Below are positions 43,178 through 52,355 of a stretch of DNA of 64,000 nt, in pieces. Position numbers and translations under genes: made by a program. Source of the stretch: CADCWK01 sp964244115 (lineage in GTDB: Bacteria; Chloroflexota; Chloroflexia; Thermomicrobiales; UBA6265); the NCBI GenBank assembly GCA_964244115.1, contig CAXTHM010000008.1, positions 1-64,000 of the forward strand, read 5' to 3'. Under the pieces are notes generated by a model, which made no database searches, had not been told where the DNA came from, and saw only the letters and a list, made by a program, of their open reading frames with translations. Each line of letters begins with the position of its first letter. Position 1 is the stretch's first letter.

Positions 43178-45460
43178 ATGAGCGACGGGCAGCGGCGTGC
43201 CGTGCGGGCCAGCCGCGTCCGGACCAGCCGGACGGCGACCGCAGTGGATCTCACCCAGGCGACGGCCGCAACGGAGGTCGTCACGGCGGCCCCGGTGCGC
43301 CCCGCGACGGGTGCGGGCACCACGCCGGCGTCCGTCAGCGCGGTCCCCGCGAAGGTGACCAGGGCCAGCGCGAAGCGGCCGGCGAAGTCCCCGGCCAGCC
43401 CGGCGGCTCCGGTCGCCGGCGTCGATGCGACCACCACCACCCAGAGCGGCAGCGACACGCGCAAGCGGGGCTGGTTCTGGCACTGGAACAGCATCGTCAC
43501 CCAGTTCGCCCCGCTGATCGGGTTGAAGGGCGTCGGGCTGCTCAACTCCTACACCGTCTGGACCGACCGGCGGGAGGATTCCCCGAACCGGGGCTACGCC
43601 TTCCCCTCGCAGCAGAGCGAGGCCGACTTCTACGGCGAGGAGCGGTCCGAACTGATCACGATCAACAAGATCCTGGTCGCCCTGGACCTGATCGAGATCC
43701 GCAAGGAGATGATCCTCAAGCCGGACGCGCAGGGGCGCCAGTGGCGGGTGCCCCACAACTTCTACCGAGTCAAGGACCACGACGATGGCTACGTCCTCAG
43801 TGCCCCGGCGGTCCTGAGCGTGATCCAGATCGCCGACCGGGACCGGAACGTCTACCGCTACCTGCGCCGGATCTTCTCGACCCGGTTCAGCCCGATCGGC
43901 TCCGAGAGCGTCTGGAACGACATCATGCCGACCCTGCGGCGAGACCCGACCTGGCAGCGGCTGGCGGCGAAGGTGGAGACCGAGGAGCGCCGGGCCAGCG
44001 ACCGGACCCGGGCCGGACACGCCGCCCGGCAGTCGGCGGCAGCCGCCACGGTCCTTTTCTCCGTGCCCGACGACGGTGACAACGGGGCGGCAAATGCCAC
44101 CTTCAACGACAGTATCATCCCATCGAGTGTCGTAGCCGGATCTTCAGATCCAACCGCTGTTGCAACGACCAACGAAGGTTCGACGGGCCTCGACGGGGTC
44201 GATGTTGCAGCGACCAACAACGGTTCGGGGATGGATGCTGCCGGGAGCAACAGTGGTTCGGGGCGAAAGCGGCCGAGCACTGTTGCCGGAGCCAACGTCG
44301 GTGCCTCAACCATCGTTGCGCCGACCAACACGATGTATGACCAAACGTTTTCTACTACGAGAACAACGACGGACACGGGAACAACAGATGAGTCGAATCG
44401 AAGCGTGGAAGGTTCTCGCAACCGGATCGGTCGCCGGGTCGCGGCTCGTCGAGTCGGCCGGGCGCTTCCCGTCATTGGCACCACGCCGGTGACCGCGCCG
44501 ACCCCAGCGGCCACGCCGCTCATCACGCCAATCACGGTGGTCAGCCCATCCCGTCCCGCGGCAGACGGGGCCGGACCCGATGCCGGAGCGGCGGCGATCC
44601 GGGCGTTCGAGGACGCCAACGACAAGCCGTCGACCACGGCCCAGCGCCAACTCCTGACGACCCTGGCCGAGCAGTTCGACGCGGCGGCCCGCGAATCCGG
44701 CACCGGTTCGACCGGGTGGGCGTGGGTGACGGCGGCGATCTACGAGGCGGTCGAGTCGGGCAGCGCCTACGTCGCGCCCCGCCGGATCCGGGAGATCCTG
44801 GCTCGCTGGGAGCGGGAGGGTAAGCCGTCCGGCGATGACGATCCGGGGCGCGGTGGCCGGAGGGCGACCCGCGGCAACCGGGCGATTGCCGGAGCGACGC
44901 CGGCGTTCGTCCCGGAGGGAGCTCCGGCACGGCGACCGGCGATCGTGGCCCAGCAGCCGACCACCGCAACCGCTACCCTCGCCTCGCCGCGAACCGGTCC
45001 TCGCCGGGGGGGCTCCCAGAGACCGGCGGCATCGGTCGTCGCAACGACACCGGCTCCGGAGATGACGGCTCCGGTGGTCGCCACGGCGACCCGCCGAACG
45101 GCCCCGGCCGACACGACCTTCACGGTCGAGGAGTGCGGACTGGCCAGCACCCAGGTCTGGTCGGCGATGCTGACCGAGCTGGCCTTGGGCGGCGAGATCG
45201 CCCGGGCCGACCTCGAGAGCTGCATCCGCAGCGCCGAGCTGATTGGCCGTGGCGAGGGCGGGACGCTGGTGATCGGCGCCGGTTCCGCCGTCACGCAGCG
45301 CCGGGCCAGCCGTTACCTGCCCGTCATCCGCCGGGCGGCCGAGACGATCGTCGGCGTGCCAGTTCCGGTCGAGGTCGTCGTCCGCTCGGTCTGGCTGGCG
45401 GCGCACCCGGATCGCGGCGTCACGGGCCTTGCCGACGACCGTCGCTCGTCAGGCGGATAA
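43178..45460 (+). CDS. Replication-initiator-like protein: winged helix, DnaD-like and DnaA domain-I-like parts
   Basis: 760 residues from ATG 43178 (weak ribosome site; the frame is open upstream). Residues 1-95 are Ala/Thr-rich. Residues about 98-200 form a replication-initiator-like winged helix: IGLKGVGLLNSYTVWTDRRE, GYAFPSQQSEADFYGEERSE and ITINKILVALDLIEIRKEMI. Residues 250-470 are low complexity. Residues about 475-545 resemble the DnaD/DnaB_2 C-terminal domain, ending in RRIREILARWEREGKPSG. Residues 648-755 align with DnaA domain I: TQVWSAMLTELALGG, EGGTLVIGAGSAV, RRASRYLPVIRRAAETIVG and VPVEVVVRSVWL. The combination suggests an origin-binding protein that recruits replicative helicase. 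It lies after a degenerate AAA gene. Fold calls come from pattern recognition only. Confidence 0.75.
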   Translation: MSDGQRRAVRASRVRTSRTATAVDLTQATAATEVVTAAPVRPATGAGTTPASVSAVPAKVTRASAKRPAKSPASPAAPVAGVDATTTTQSGSDTRKRGWFWHWNSIVTQFAPLIGLKGVGLLNSYTVWTDRREDSPNRGYAFPSQQSEADFYGEERSELITINKILVALDLIEIRKEMILKPDAQGRQWRVPHNFYRVKDHDDGYVLSAPAVLSVIQIADRDRNVYRYLRRIFSTRFSPIGSESVWNDIMPTLRRDPTWQRLAAKVETEERRASDRTRAGHAARQSAAAATVLFSVPDDGDNGAANATFNDSIIPSSVVAGSSDPTAVATTNEGSTGLDGVDVAATNNGSGMDAAGSNSGSGRKRPSTVAGANVGASTIVAPTNTMYDQTFSTTRTTTDTGTTDESNRSVEGSRNRIGRRVAARRVGRALPVIGTTPVTAPTPAATPLITPITVVSPSRPAADGAGPDAGAAAIRAFEDANDKPSTTAQRQLLTTLAEQFDAAARESGTGSTGWAWVTAAIYEAVESGSAYVAPRRIREILARWEREGKPSGDDDPGRGGRRATRGNRAIAGATPAFVPEGAPARRPAIVAQQPTTATATLASPRTGPRRGGSQRPAASVVATTPAPEMTAPVVATATRRTAPADTTFTVEECGLASTQVWSAMLTELALGGEIARADLESCIRSAELIGRGEGGTLVIGAGSAVTQRRASRYLPVIRRAAETIVGVPVPVEVVVRSVWLAAHPDRGVTGLADDRRSSGG
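44155..44330 (+). repeat. Imperfect repeats inside the initiator-like gene
   Basis: About five variants of TGTTGC followed by CAAC and, in three, GGTTCG recur at roughly 33-45 bp spacing (near 44157, 44202, 44238, 44280 and 44311). They encode Asn/Gly/Ser-rich linker motifs, so they may simply be protein repeats. The stretch is less GC-rich than its surroundings. Confidence 0.4.
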
Positions 45461-45500
45461 TCTTTCTGAGGACGATTTGCCGCAAGATGAAGATCGATCG

Positions 45501-45540
45501 AGATGACCGCCGCTGGGCTTGCTTCCAGCGGCGGTCATCT
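45501..45540 (+). terminator. Perfect 16-bp hairpin terminator
   Basis: AGATGACCGCCGCTGG pairs with CCAGCGGCGGTCATCT around an 8-nt loop, 40 bp past the stop at 45460. Confidence 0.8.
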
Positions 45541-45637
45541 CTATGTAAGGGCCAGAGTGGGCGGCGGCGGATTTCGTCGGTGGTGTGTCTACCATGAACA
45601 TGCTATGTCGGGTGGTCGGTGAGGTGCCCCGTGGTGA

Positions 45638-45671
45638 CCCGGCCCTGAAGGGGCCGGGCTCAGGGGTGATG
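45638..45671 (+). repeat. Family A hairpin module, copy 4
   Basis: CCCGGCCC, TGAA, GGGGCCGGG, then CTCAGGGGTGATG. It lies downstream of the initiator-like gene and is inverted relative to copy 3. Confidence 0.8.
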
Positions 45672-45831
45672 GGGCGACAGGACATGTCATGTCATTAGCG
45701 AGCAGGGTAGTGTTCGATGATTAGGTAGATGATGTTACCGGACCACCGCGTGCGTCATGAACAGCGGGATGTGGAATCTTCGATCGATTCTGCGACATGA
45801 CCCTCATGACCCTATTGAAGAAGGGTTCCAA

Positions 45832-46527
45832 ATGACCAGGCCAGAACGGATCGCCGAGGGCGTCTACCGGATCGACGCGATTCCGATCCCGACCGCGATC
45901 AGCGTCCTGCTCATCGCGGGCGACGACGGCTGGACGCTCGTCGACACCGGGCTCGGCATCAGCGCCAGCCGGATCCAGTCGGCGCTGCGGGCGCTCGGAG
46001 CCGGACCGGACGATCTGCGCCGGATCGTCCTGACGCACCACCACCCCGACCACATCGGCGGGGTGCCGGGGATGCGCGCCTGGGCGCCGGCGGCTGAGAT
46101 CTGGGCGTCGGAGGGCGAGGCCGACATCATCGCCGGGACCCGCGCGGCCGACCCGATGCGCAACCCCCTCCTGCGACGCGGGATGGCCGCCCGGCGGTGG
46201 CCGACGGCGCCGGTGACGCGGACGCTGGCCGAGGGCGACGATGTCGCCGGGTTCCGGGTCATCGAGACGCCGGGTCACACCCGCGGCCACATCTCGCTGT
46301 TGCGGGAGGGTGACCTGCTGTTCACGGCCGACGCCTTCGGGAATCTGCTGCCGGGCGTCCGCGTCGGTGTGCTGGATCTCCTCTGCGACGACCCCGGACA
46401 GGCCAGGCGCTCGGCGGGCAGACTGGCCGGGATGGCCTGCTCGACCGTCGCCTTCAGCCACGGCGCGACCTTGCGGTCCGGCGCCCAGGCCGCATTGCGC
46501 GACGCCGTCGAGCGCGGTCGCGACTGA
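45832..46527 (+). CDS. Metallo-beta-lactamase-fold hydrolase
   Basis: 231 residues from ATG 45832, AAGAAGGG upstream. HxHxDH motif in LTHHHPDHIGG (H69, H71, D73, H74), third-ligand histidine in ETPGHTRGHIS, bridging Asp in LFTADAFG and the final His in FSHGATLR. This gives a two-metal hydrolase site, close to the glyoxalase II/YflN-like branch. Substrate unknown. A DMT exporter follows after 160 bp on the same strand. Confidence 0.9.
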   Translation: MTRPERIAEGVYRIDAIPIPTAISVLLIAGDDGWTLVDTGLGISASRIQSALRALGAGPDDLRRIVLTHHHPDHIGGVPGMRAWAPAAEIWASEGEADIIAGTRAADPMRNPLLRRGMAARRWPTAPVTRTLAEGDDVAGFRVIETPGHTRGHISLLREGDLLFTADAFGNLLPGVRVGVLDLLCDDPGQARRSAGRLAGMACSTVAFSHGATLRSGAQAALRDAVERGRD

Positions 46528-46687
46528 CCGCGCCGCGCAACGTGGCGCACGCCACGAACTGGTCGGCCGGCGCGTATGATGTCGGCTCGCCTCGTGGACG
46601 AGTCGCCCGCCAGACGTCGGACCGATCGACTCCGCCGTCACCGACGAGTCCCCTCGATAGGACACCACCCGCTGCCGGAGCCGCCGA

Positions 46688-47593
46688 ATGAGACCGTCCG
46701 GATCGACCCTCGGCCTCGTCTGCCTCGCGACCACGATCGTCCTCTGGGGCAGCGCCTATGTCGCCATCCGGGTCGCGCTGGACGGCTTCAGCGTGGCCGG
46801 TCTGACGGCAGGCCGGGTCGTCGTCTCGGGCCTGGTGCTGGCCGTGGTCGCCCCGTTCGTCGGGGTCCGGCGCCCGGCCCGGCGCGACCTGCCCCGTCTC
46901 GTGCTCTGCGGCATCGTCGGGGTGACCGGCTACCAGGTGCTGCTCAACGCCGGCCAGCGGACCGTCCCGGCCGGGACCACCAGCCTGCTCATCAACACCG
47001 CGCCGCTGTTTGCGGCCCTGCTGGCCTGGCTGCTCCTGCGGGACCATCCGGGCGGACGGAGATGGGCCGGGATCGCCATCGGCTTCGTCGGTGCGGCCGT
47101 CATGGCCCTCGGTGAGGGGGACGGGCTCCGTCTGAGCGGGAACGCGCTGCTGATCGTCATCGCCGCGCTCTGCTTCGCCCTCTTCATCGTCCTGCAGAAG
47201 CCGCTGCTGCGCCGGTACAGCGGCATCGAGGTGACCTGTTACGCCATGTGGGCGGGGACGCTCGTCGCCCTGCCGTTCGTCCCCGCGCTGGCTGGCGACC
47301 TGCCTTCCGCCGGCACCGGTCCCGTGCTCGCCGTCCTGTTCCTCGGCATCGCCACCAGCGCGATCGGCTTCGCGACGTGGGCGTACGCGCTGTCCCGGTT
47401 CGACGTCGCGACGACCGCCAACGCCCTCTACCTGCTGCCGATCGTCGCCGTCTCCGCCGGCTGGCTGATCCTCGGCGAGCAGCCGCACCCGATCGCGCTG
47501 GTCGGCGGCGCGGTCGTTCTGACCGGCGTGATGATCAGCCGCAGCCGTCCGCAGCCCGCACGCTCCCCGCGAGCGGTCGACCAGCCAGCGTGA
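46688..47593 (+). CDS. EamA/DMT-family transporter
   Basis: 301 residues, CGGAG upstream of ATG 46688. Ten hydrophobic helices in two EamA repeats: LATTIVLWGSAYVAIRVALD opens the first and LLIVIAALCFALFIVLQKP the second. LYLLPIVAVSAGWLILGEQP is the typical end-of-repeat signature. Exporters of amino acids, nucleosides or other metabolites have this form; the substrate cannot be told. It may be co-transcribed with the MBL hydrolase. Confidence 0.9.
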   Translation: MRPSGSTLGLVCLATTIVLWGSAYVAIRVALDGFSVAGLTAGRVVVSGLVLAVVAPFVGVRRPARRDLPRLVLCGIVGVTGYQVLLNAGQRTVPAGTTSLLINTAPLFAALLAWLLLRDHPGGRRWAGIAIGFVGAAVMALGEGDGLRLSGNALLIVIAALCFALFIVLQKPLLRRYSGIEVTCYAMWAGTLVALPFVPALAGDLPSAGTGPVLAVLFLGIATSAIGFATWAYALSRFDVATTANALYLLPIVAVSAGWLILGEQPHPIALVGGAVVLTGVMISRSRPQPARSPRAVDQPA

Positions 47594-47643
47594 TCCGATC
47601 GCACCCATTCGGTCCGAAGATGGTTTGATCTCGAACGACGACA

Positions 47644-48843
47644 CTAGGCGTCGAACTTAAGGTCGACTACGTAGGGATTGCCGAGTGTCACCGCCGGACC
47701 CTGGTACTGCAGGACGAAGTGCGTGTCTTGGGGCGCAATGTCGAAGACAATGCCCGTACGGTATTCGGTGTCTGGAGACATATAGGATCCGTCCCATGTG
47801 TACTCCGTGAAGATCAGCGCCGCCGTCGCCTCACGAGATAGGCCTCGAACGCCGAACGGTTCACCGGGCCCAGTGCTGGTCTGGAGTGTGAAGTTGCCAA
47901 GCGGTAGCGGCTCACCACTCAGCGAGAGCTGGTTGAACCAGATCACCAGGAACTGACCACGCGTGGGAACGATCGAATAGTCACCGATGAAGGTGCGTAC
48001 CTCAACGGCCGGGTCGAACGTCAGTCGCCATTTGTCTAGACCGACGGTGATGACGGTGGGCTCGTTGAACGCCGTAACGGTACTTCCTGACCGGTTACCA
48101 GCAGGTTGGGTAGGTTCAGTTCCCCCACCAGAACTATTGCCGACATTCTCCCGGGGTGGACCTTCGGCTGATGGCTCCACATTCGCTTCCGCTGGATCGG
48201 GCAAGTCGATCAGCATTGCCCAGTCAAGGTCGTCACCACGCGAGACGGTGAGTGCGTCTCCTTCGGTCAGGAAAACCTCGGTGGGCTGATGGGGAATCAC
48301 AGGGAAGATAATCGGGATGATCTGTTCCCGGTCACGCGAGAAGTCGATTGATAGGGCGGTCTCGGCGCTGCCGATCTTATCCGCATCCTCTTGACCCAGC
48401 CCGTTGAGGCGGGCAGTCGCCGTATAGTCGGAGAACATAGGGATAGTGTCGTCTCTGGCACCAAGCCGGAAGTAGCCCGTTTCCAGCGTGGTGTCTTGAG
48501 CCTCGTCCGAGTAGGTAATTAGAAGGCAGACGGCGATCACATTGTTTACCGTTGATCGGGCACCGTACATCTCAGAGAAGCCCCGGGTGTACCCGGCACT
48601 AAGAGCTGTATAGGTGCGCTCGGACACTCCTCCCCCATCAATGAGTAGTGGGTCTCCCTGAGCCACCGCCGCTACACCACGGATGTTGGCTGAGGTCTCA
48701 ACGTCTCCTTCGGGAGGTTGAACCTCTGTGGGACAGTCGTAACCAACCGAGGGTGGAAGAATGCCTTGGCCCACCGCCGGCAACGATGGCCAAAGGGCCA
48801 CGCTGAGAACCAAGACGATCACGAAACGCATCCAACGGGGCAT
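47644..48843 (-). CDS. Secreted protein of unknown function, atypical composition
   Basis: 399 residues, GGAGACTCA before ATG 48843. A Sec signal (MRFVIVLVLSVALWPSLPAVG) is followed by two beta-rich halves joined by a Gly/Pro/Ser linker (about 225-260). The first half has a cysteine pair (GYDCPTEV, AVCLLITY). The C-terminal half (WRLTFDPAVEVRTFIGDY, RGQFLVIWFNQLSLSG, LQYQGPAVTLGNPYVVDLKF) resembles DUF4352-like extracytoplasmic sandwiches, but only weakly. Codon use is less GC-biased than neighbours, as in the next gene, which suggests both arrived by transfer. Confidence 0.75.
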   Translation of the reverse strand: MPRWMRFVIVLVLSVALWPSLPAVGQGILPPSVGYDCPTEVQPPEGDVETSANIRGVAAVAQGDPLLIDGGGVSERTYTALSAGYTRGFSEMYGARSTVNNVIAVCLLITYSDEAQDTTLETGYFRLGARDDTIPMFSDYTATARLNGLGQEDADKIGSAETALSIDFSRDREQIIPIIFPVIPHQPTEVFLTEGDALTVSRGDDLDWAMLIDLPDPAEANVEPSAEGPPRENVGNSSGGGTEPTQPAGNRSGSTVTAFNEPTVITVGLDKWRLTFDPAVEVRTFIGDYSIVPTRGQFLVIWFNQLSLSGEPLPLGNFTLQTSTGPGEPFGVRGLSREATAALIFTEYTWDGSYMSPDTEYRTGIVFDIAPQDTHFVLQYQGPAVTLGNPYVVDLKFDA

Positions 48844-49007
48844 TGAGTCTCCAATTCTTTCTTCACGAGCGAGTCAGATCATACCGTTGTTTCCCCTTCC
48901 TACTGGCTTGCCAATTTCCGACAGCCGCAAATACTCTGTCGGAAACTGGCCCTGTGATGGGAAGATAAAACCGAACGTCGTTTCCAGACTTGCCTGAGGA
49001 GGATGGG

Positions 49008-49655
49008 GTGGCTCGAACCAGGTGGTGGATCCTCGCTGTCATCTTCCTTGCGGTTGGCTTGCTCTTTGGATTGGCGGGAACGAGTTCGTCCGCTCGGTTG
49101 TTCGGCTTTGCCTGTCTTTGTTTGGCGATCGCGATCGGATGGTGGCTGCTCGCCTTAAGTTCCCGTGAGCGGCAGGCGGTTGAGCAAGCACGCGATCTCG
49201 CTATGCTCCAAGAAGAGGAACGTCAGCGCACTCGTGTCCTCCATGCACAGGATATGGGGCGCATCCTAATGCAGAGTGGCACCGAGTTTGAGGCGACCGT
49301 CCGAGACGTGTTGAATGCTCAGGGCTACGCTCTCGAAGTCGTCGGCAGGGCGGGCGACCGGGGCGTCGACTTGCAGGGCTATGATCCGGATGGCTTTCCC
49401 GTGATCGTGCAGTGCAAGCGGTATGGGCCCGATAGCAAGGTGAGTTCGCCCGCCGTCCAGAGCTTCCTTGGAGCCATCGTCAACCATGGTGCATCGTCAG
49501 GCATCTTCGTCGCGACCTCGTCCTTTACCCGTGACGCGCAGCGATTGGCCGCGGAAGCGCGGGTGCCGATTCGGTTGATTGACGGCGTGGGGTTTACCGC
49601 TCTGGCTCGCCAGTCGTCGCAAAGGGTGGGAGCAATAACTGAGCACTCCGCATGA
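49008..49655 (+). CDS. Membrane-anchored Mrr-like restriction endonuclease
   Basis: 215 residues from GTG 49008; the GAGGAGG five bases upstream decides this start over the in-frame TTG at 48990. Two N-terminal helices (WWILAVIFLAVGLLFGLAG and RLFGFACLCLAIAIGWWLLA), a short coiled coil, then a PD-(D/E)XK domain of the Mrr type: GTEFEATVRDVLNAQGY, GRAGDRGVDLQGYD and PVIVQCKRYG carry the catalytic Asp and Gln-x-Lys. The nuclease may cut modified or foreign DNA at the membrane. Composition is less GC-rich than average. Confidence 0.87.
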   Translation: MARTRWWILAVIFLAVGLLFGLAGTSSSARLFGFACLCLAIAIGWWLLALSSRERQAVEQARDLAMLQEEERQRTRVLHAQDMGRILMQSGTEFEATVRDVLNAQGYALEVVGRAGDRGVDLQGYDPDGFPVIVQCKRYGPDSKVSSPAVQSFLGAIVNHGASSGIFVATSSFTRDAQRLAAEARVPIRLIDGVGFTALARQSSQRVGAITEHSA

Positions 49656-50057
49656 CACTGACGTCCTACTGGCTGTCCATCACCACACAACCCAGCGTGA
49701 CCACCTCGCCATGCTGATCCAGAAGGTGACAGATGATGAGCTCTAGGACAGGATCGTGCTCCTGGAGTGGCTGACCGACCCGACGAGCGGATGTGATGAC
49801 CTCCCGTATTCCAACGCCTGCCCACGAGCGGATTTGGTGTCTCGCCTGGGGACTGGAACCGGACGACACGGACCGCTAGGTGGTATGAGCCACCACCTGA
49901 TTCTTCATGCCATTGACCAAACCCGCAAAATACACTCCTCAGGAGCTGCTCAACCAGAACGCAAGTGATAACGGCGTCATCACGTTTGGTACAGCCCCAA
50001 CACTACACACCGTTGATTTGCGGGACCGTTTAGGCTGGGGACAATATCCAAACGTCG
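49656..50057. other. Region with a possible decayed gene
   Basis: See the pseudogene entry at 49683-49968. The 49970-50060 part is AT-richer and shows nothing else. Confidence 0.4.
49683..49968 (+). pseudogene. Possible decayed ORF
   Basis: One frame reads RDHLAMLIQKVTDDEL, a TAG, then DRIVLLEWLTDP and continues open to 49968. A TGG to TAG change would explain the stop. The product is not recognised. It lies just after the Mrr-like gene in atypical sequence. Confidence 0.3.
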
Positions 50058-51482
50058 TCAATCCCCGGTCGCTGGCCTTCTCCCGGCCGGGACCAACTCC
50101 CGGGCGCGGTGGTTGAAGGTGTAGACGATCGCGATGCCGGTCAGGAGCAGCGAGATCCCGATCGCGACGAAGGCCAGCCCGAAGCTGCCCGATGTCGTCA
50201 GCCCGGCGACGGCCAGCGGCCCGACGAAGGCGCCCATCGACCCGGCCCCGGCCATCAGCCCGAAGACCACGCCCCGCTGCTCCGGGCTGGTCGCGTGGGC
50301 GACCAGGGCGTTGGCCGTCGGCACCAGCCCGCCGGCCGCGACGCCGAAGGCCGCCTGGAGGGCCAGCAGCTGCCAGGACTGGGTTGCGATCGCCATCGGC
50401 AGGTAGAGGAAGCCGGCCGCGAACGTGCAGACCGTCAGGATGCGGCGGTGGCCGATCCGGTCGCCGAGCCGGCCGAAGTAGATCGACGCGATCGCGCTGG
50501 TCAGCCCCTGCGCCCCGAGGATCAGGCCGGCCGTCTCCGTATCGCTGATCCCGAATGAGCCCAGTTCGCCGACGTAGAGCGGCAGGATCGGCTGGATCGC
50601 CATCGACGTCCCGCGGATGACCAGCATCGCCAGGACCATGATCCCGACGATCGGGATGGCGAGGATCGCCATCTGCGAGCGGAACCCGCCGCTCCGTTTG
50701 CCGTCGACGGTGGTCGTTCGCCGGACGGGCCGGAACCGCTCTTCGACCAGGAAGACGACGATCAGCAGGCCGATCACCATGAAGCCGCTGGCGACGCCGA
50801 AGGTCCAGCGGTAGCCGACCTGGTCGGCGAGGAAGCCGCCGAACAGGGGCCCGAGCGAGGAGCCGGAGAAGACCGACGTCTGGATCAGCCCGAGCCCGAA
50901 GCCAACCCGGTCCCGCGGGACGGTCGAGGCGACGAGGGCGGCGCAGGCCGTCACGGTCCCGGTGAAGGCGCCCTCGATCAGCCGGAGGCCGAACAGTTGC
51001 CAGGGTGCCGTCGCGAGTCCCATCAGCCCGATCGTGAAAGCGGCGAACAGCATCGCCCGGATCACCATCGGCTTGCGGCCCACCCGGTCGGAGACGACCC
51101 CCCAGATCGGCGCCGAGATCGTCATGCAGACCGCCCCGGCCGCCGTGATCGCCGTCGACCACCAGATCTGATCGTCCATGTCCGTCAGGCCGAGGTCGCC
51201 GAGGAAGTAGGGCAGGAAGGGGATCCGCATCGAGAACGCGATCAGGGCGAGGATCTGGGCGATCCAGAGGGCGTAGAGCGTCCGGCGCCAGTTCAGTGGC
51301 GGGCGGGGTCCCTGCCCGTCGGCGTCCGCATCGTCCGGGTCGTCGTCCGGCCGGGCCGCGACCTGGGCGACCCGGGCGGAGAGCTGGGTACGTGGTAACC
51401 GCTCATCGACGCGCGGGTCGGTGCCGGGGCGGGTGATGGGGTCATCCGGTTGGGGAGGTGTTTCGGATTCCGCATCAGTCAT
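50058..51482 (-). CDS. MFS exporter (DHA1 type)
   Basis: 474 residues with about 65 hydrophilic N-terminal residues, then 12 hydrophobic helices in two bundles. The loop 2-3 signature is present (GVVSDRVGRKPMVIRAMLF, conserved GxxSDRxGRK), and the second half has FGRLGDRIGHRRIL. Motif C-like GSSLGPLFGGFLAD supports the drug-proton antiporter class. Substrate unknown. ATG 51482 has only a weak ribosome site. Confidence 0.9.
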   Translation of the reverse strand: MTDAESETPPQPDDPITRPGTDPRVDERLPRTQLSARVAQVAARPDDDPDDADADGQGPRPPLNWRRTLYALWIAQILALIAFSMRIPFLPYFLGDLGLTDMDDQIWWSTAITAAGAVCMTISAPIWGVVSDRVGRKPMVIRAMLFAAFTIGLMGLATAPWQLFGLRLIEGAFTGTVTACAALVASTVPRDRVGFGLGLIQTSVFSGSSLGPLFGGFLADQVGYRWTFGVASGFMVIGLLIVVFLVEERFRPVRRTTTVDGKRSGGFRSQMAILAIPIVGIMVLAMLVIRGTSMAIQPILPLYVGELGSFGISDTETAGLILGAQGLTSAIASIYFGRLGDRIGHRRILTVCTFAAGFLYLPMAIATQSWQLLALQAAFGVAAGGLVPTANALVAHATSPEQRGVVFGLMAGAGSMGAFVGPLAVAGLTTSGSFGLAFVAIGISLLLTGIAIVYTFNHRARELVPAGRRPATGD

Positions 51483-51740
51483 AGTCGAAGCAGTGTAGCG
51501 CGTTCATCGGGATCGCGGATGCGTGCCGAACGCGCACGCATCGCCCTTCCGGAGGAGCCGGGCACATGACCCGGACGGGGCGCGACATCCGCTGACGGTT
51601 GCTACGATGCTCGCGAACCGTTGGCTCGCCGCATCGTCGCCCGGTCCGGACGGCCGAACCGCTCGGCACCGGCTCGGCACCGGATCGCCCCTGGACCCCT
51701 CGCCGGGATGACCGCCGAGATCGAGCTGAGGTCGGAGACC

Positions 51741-52151
51741 ATGTCCATCCCGGAAGGGACCACGCGCCGGATCGTCATCGACCACGTCGACCTGCTCGTC
51801 AGCGACCTGGAGGCCAGCCGCGACTTCTACCGCCGGGCACTGGCCCCGCTCGGGTTCCACGAGCTGGACCGCGGGGAGACCTTCTCGGCCTACGGCGTCG
51901 AGGGCTCGGCCGACTTCGCCATCAACCAGATCGCGCCCGGCGACCAGCCGACGTCCTGGGCCCACGTCGCCTTCGTCGCCGATTCCCGCACCGCCGTGGA
52001 CGCCTTCTTCCACGCGGCCCTGACCGCCGGCGCCCGGGAGAAGCAGGGGCCGGCCGAACACCCGGAGTACCACGAGGGCTACTACGGCGCCTTCGTCTAC
52101 GACCTCGACGGCAACAACATCGAGGCCGTCGTTCACGAGCGACGCCGCTGA
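51741..52151 (+). CDS. VOC-family (glyoxalase-fold) protein
   Basis: 136 residues from ATG 51741, CGGAGACC upstream. Paired beta-alpha-beta-beta-beta modules: IDHVDLLVSDLEASRDFYRR, HVAFVADSRTAVDAFF and GAFVYDLDGNNIEAVVHE. Metal-ligand positions fit His14 or His15-type and Glu near the end. Such small proteins are dioxygenase- or glyoxalase-like, or antibiotic-binding. No neighbour defines the substrate. Confidence 0.87.
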   Translation: MSIPEGTTRRIVIDHVDLLVSDLEASRDFYRRALAPLGFHELDRGETFSAYGVEGSADFAINQIAPGDQPTSWAHVAFVADSRTAVDAFFHAALTAGAREKQGPAEHPEYHEGYYGAFVYDLDGNNIEAVVHERRR

Positions 52152-52199
52152 TCCGGCGTTGGTCGTCTCCATCGCCGACAGAGGCGGCGACGTGGTGGA

Positions 52200-52232
52200 C
52201 CGGCCCTGAAGGGACCGGCCTCAGGGGAGATG
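52200..52232 (+). repeat. Family A hairpin module, copy 5
   Basis: CCGGCCC, TGAA, GGGACCGG, then CCTCAGGGGAGATG. Its tail points to copy 6. Confidence 0.78.
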
Positions 52233-52355
52233 TAACGTCGGTTCCTCATGATGAGTAGTCGGTTCGTGGGCGTCTCGTGGCGATGGGCAAAGGTGCAGTG
52301 GACGTGCGTGGCCCTTCGCTTTCGCGTCGGTTCTGCATCGCGCCATCACTCGCGG

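Larger units (their letters stand above)
45461..45831. other. Intergenic region after the initiator-like gene
   Basis: It contains a terminator and family A copy 4; AT-richer from 45680 to 45760. No gene seen. Confidence 0.5.
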
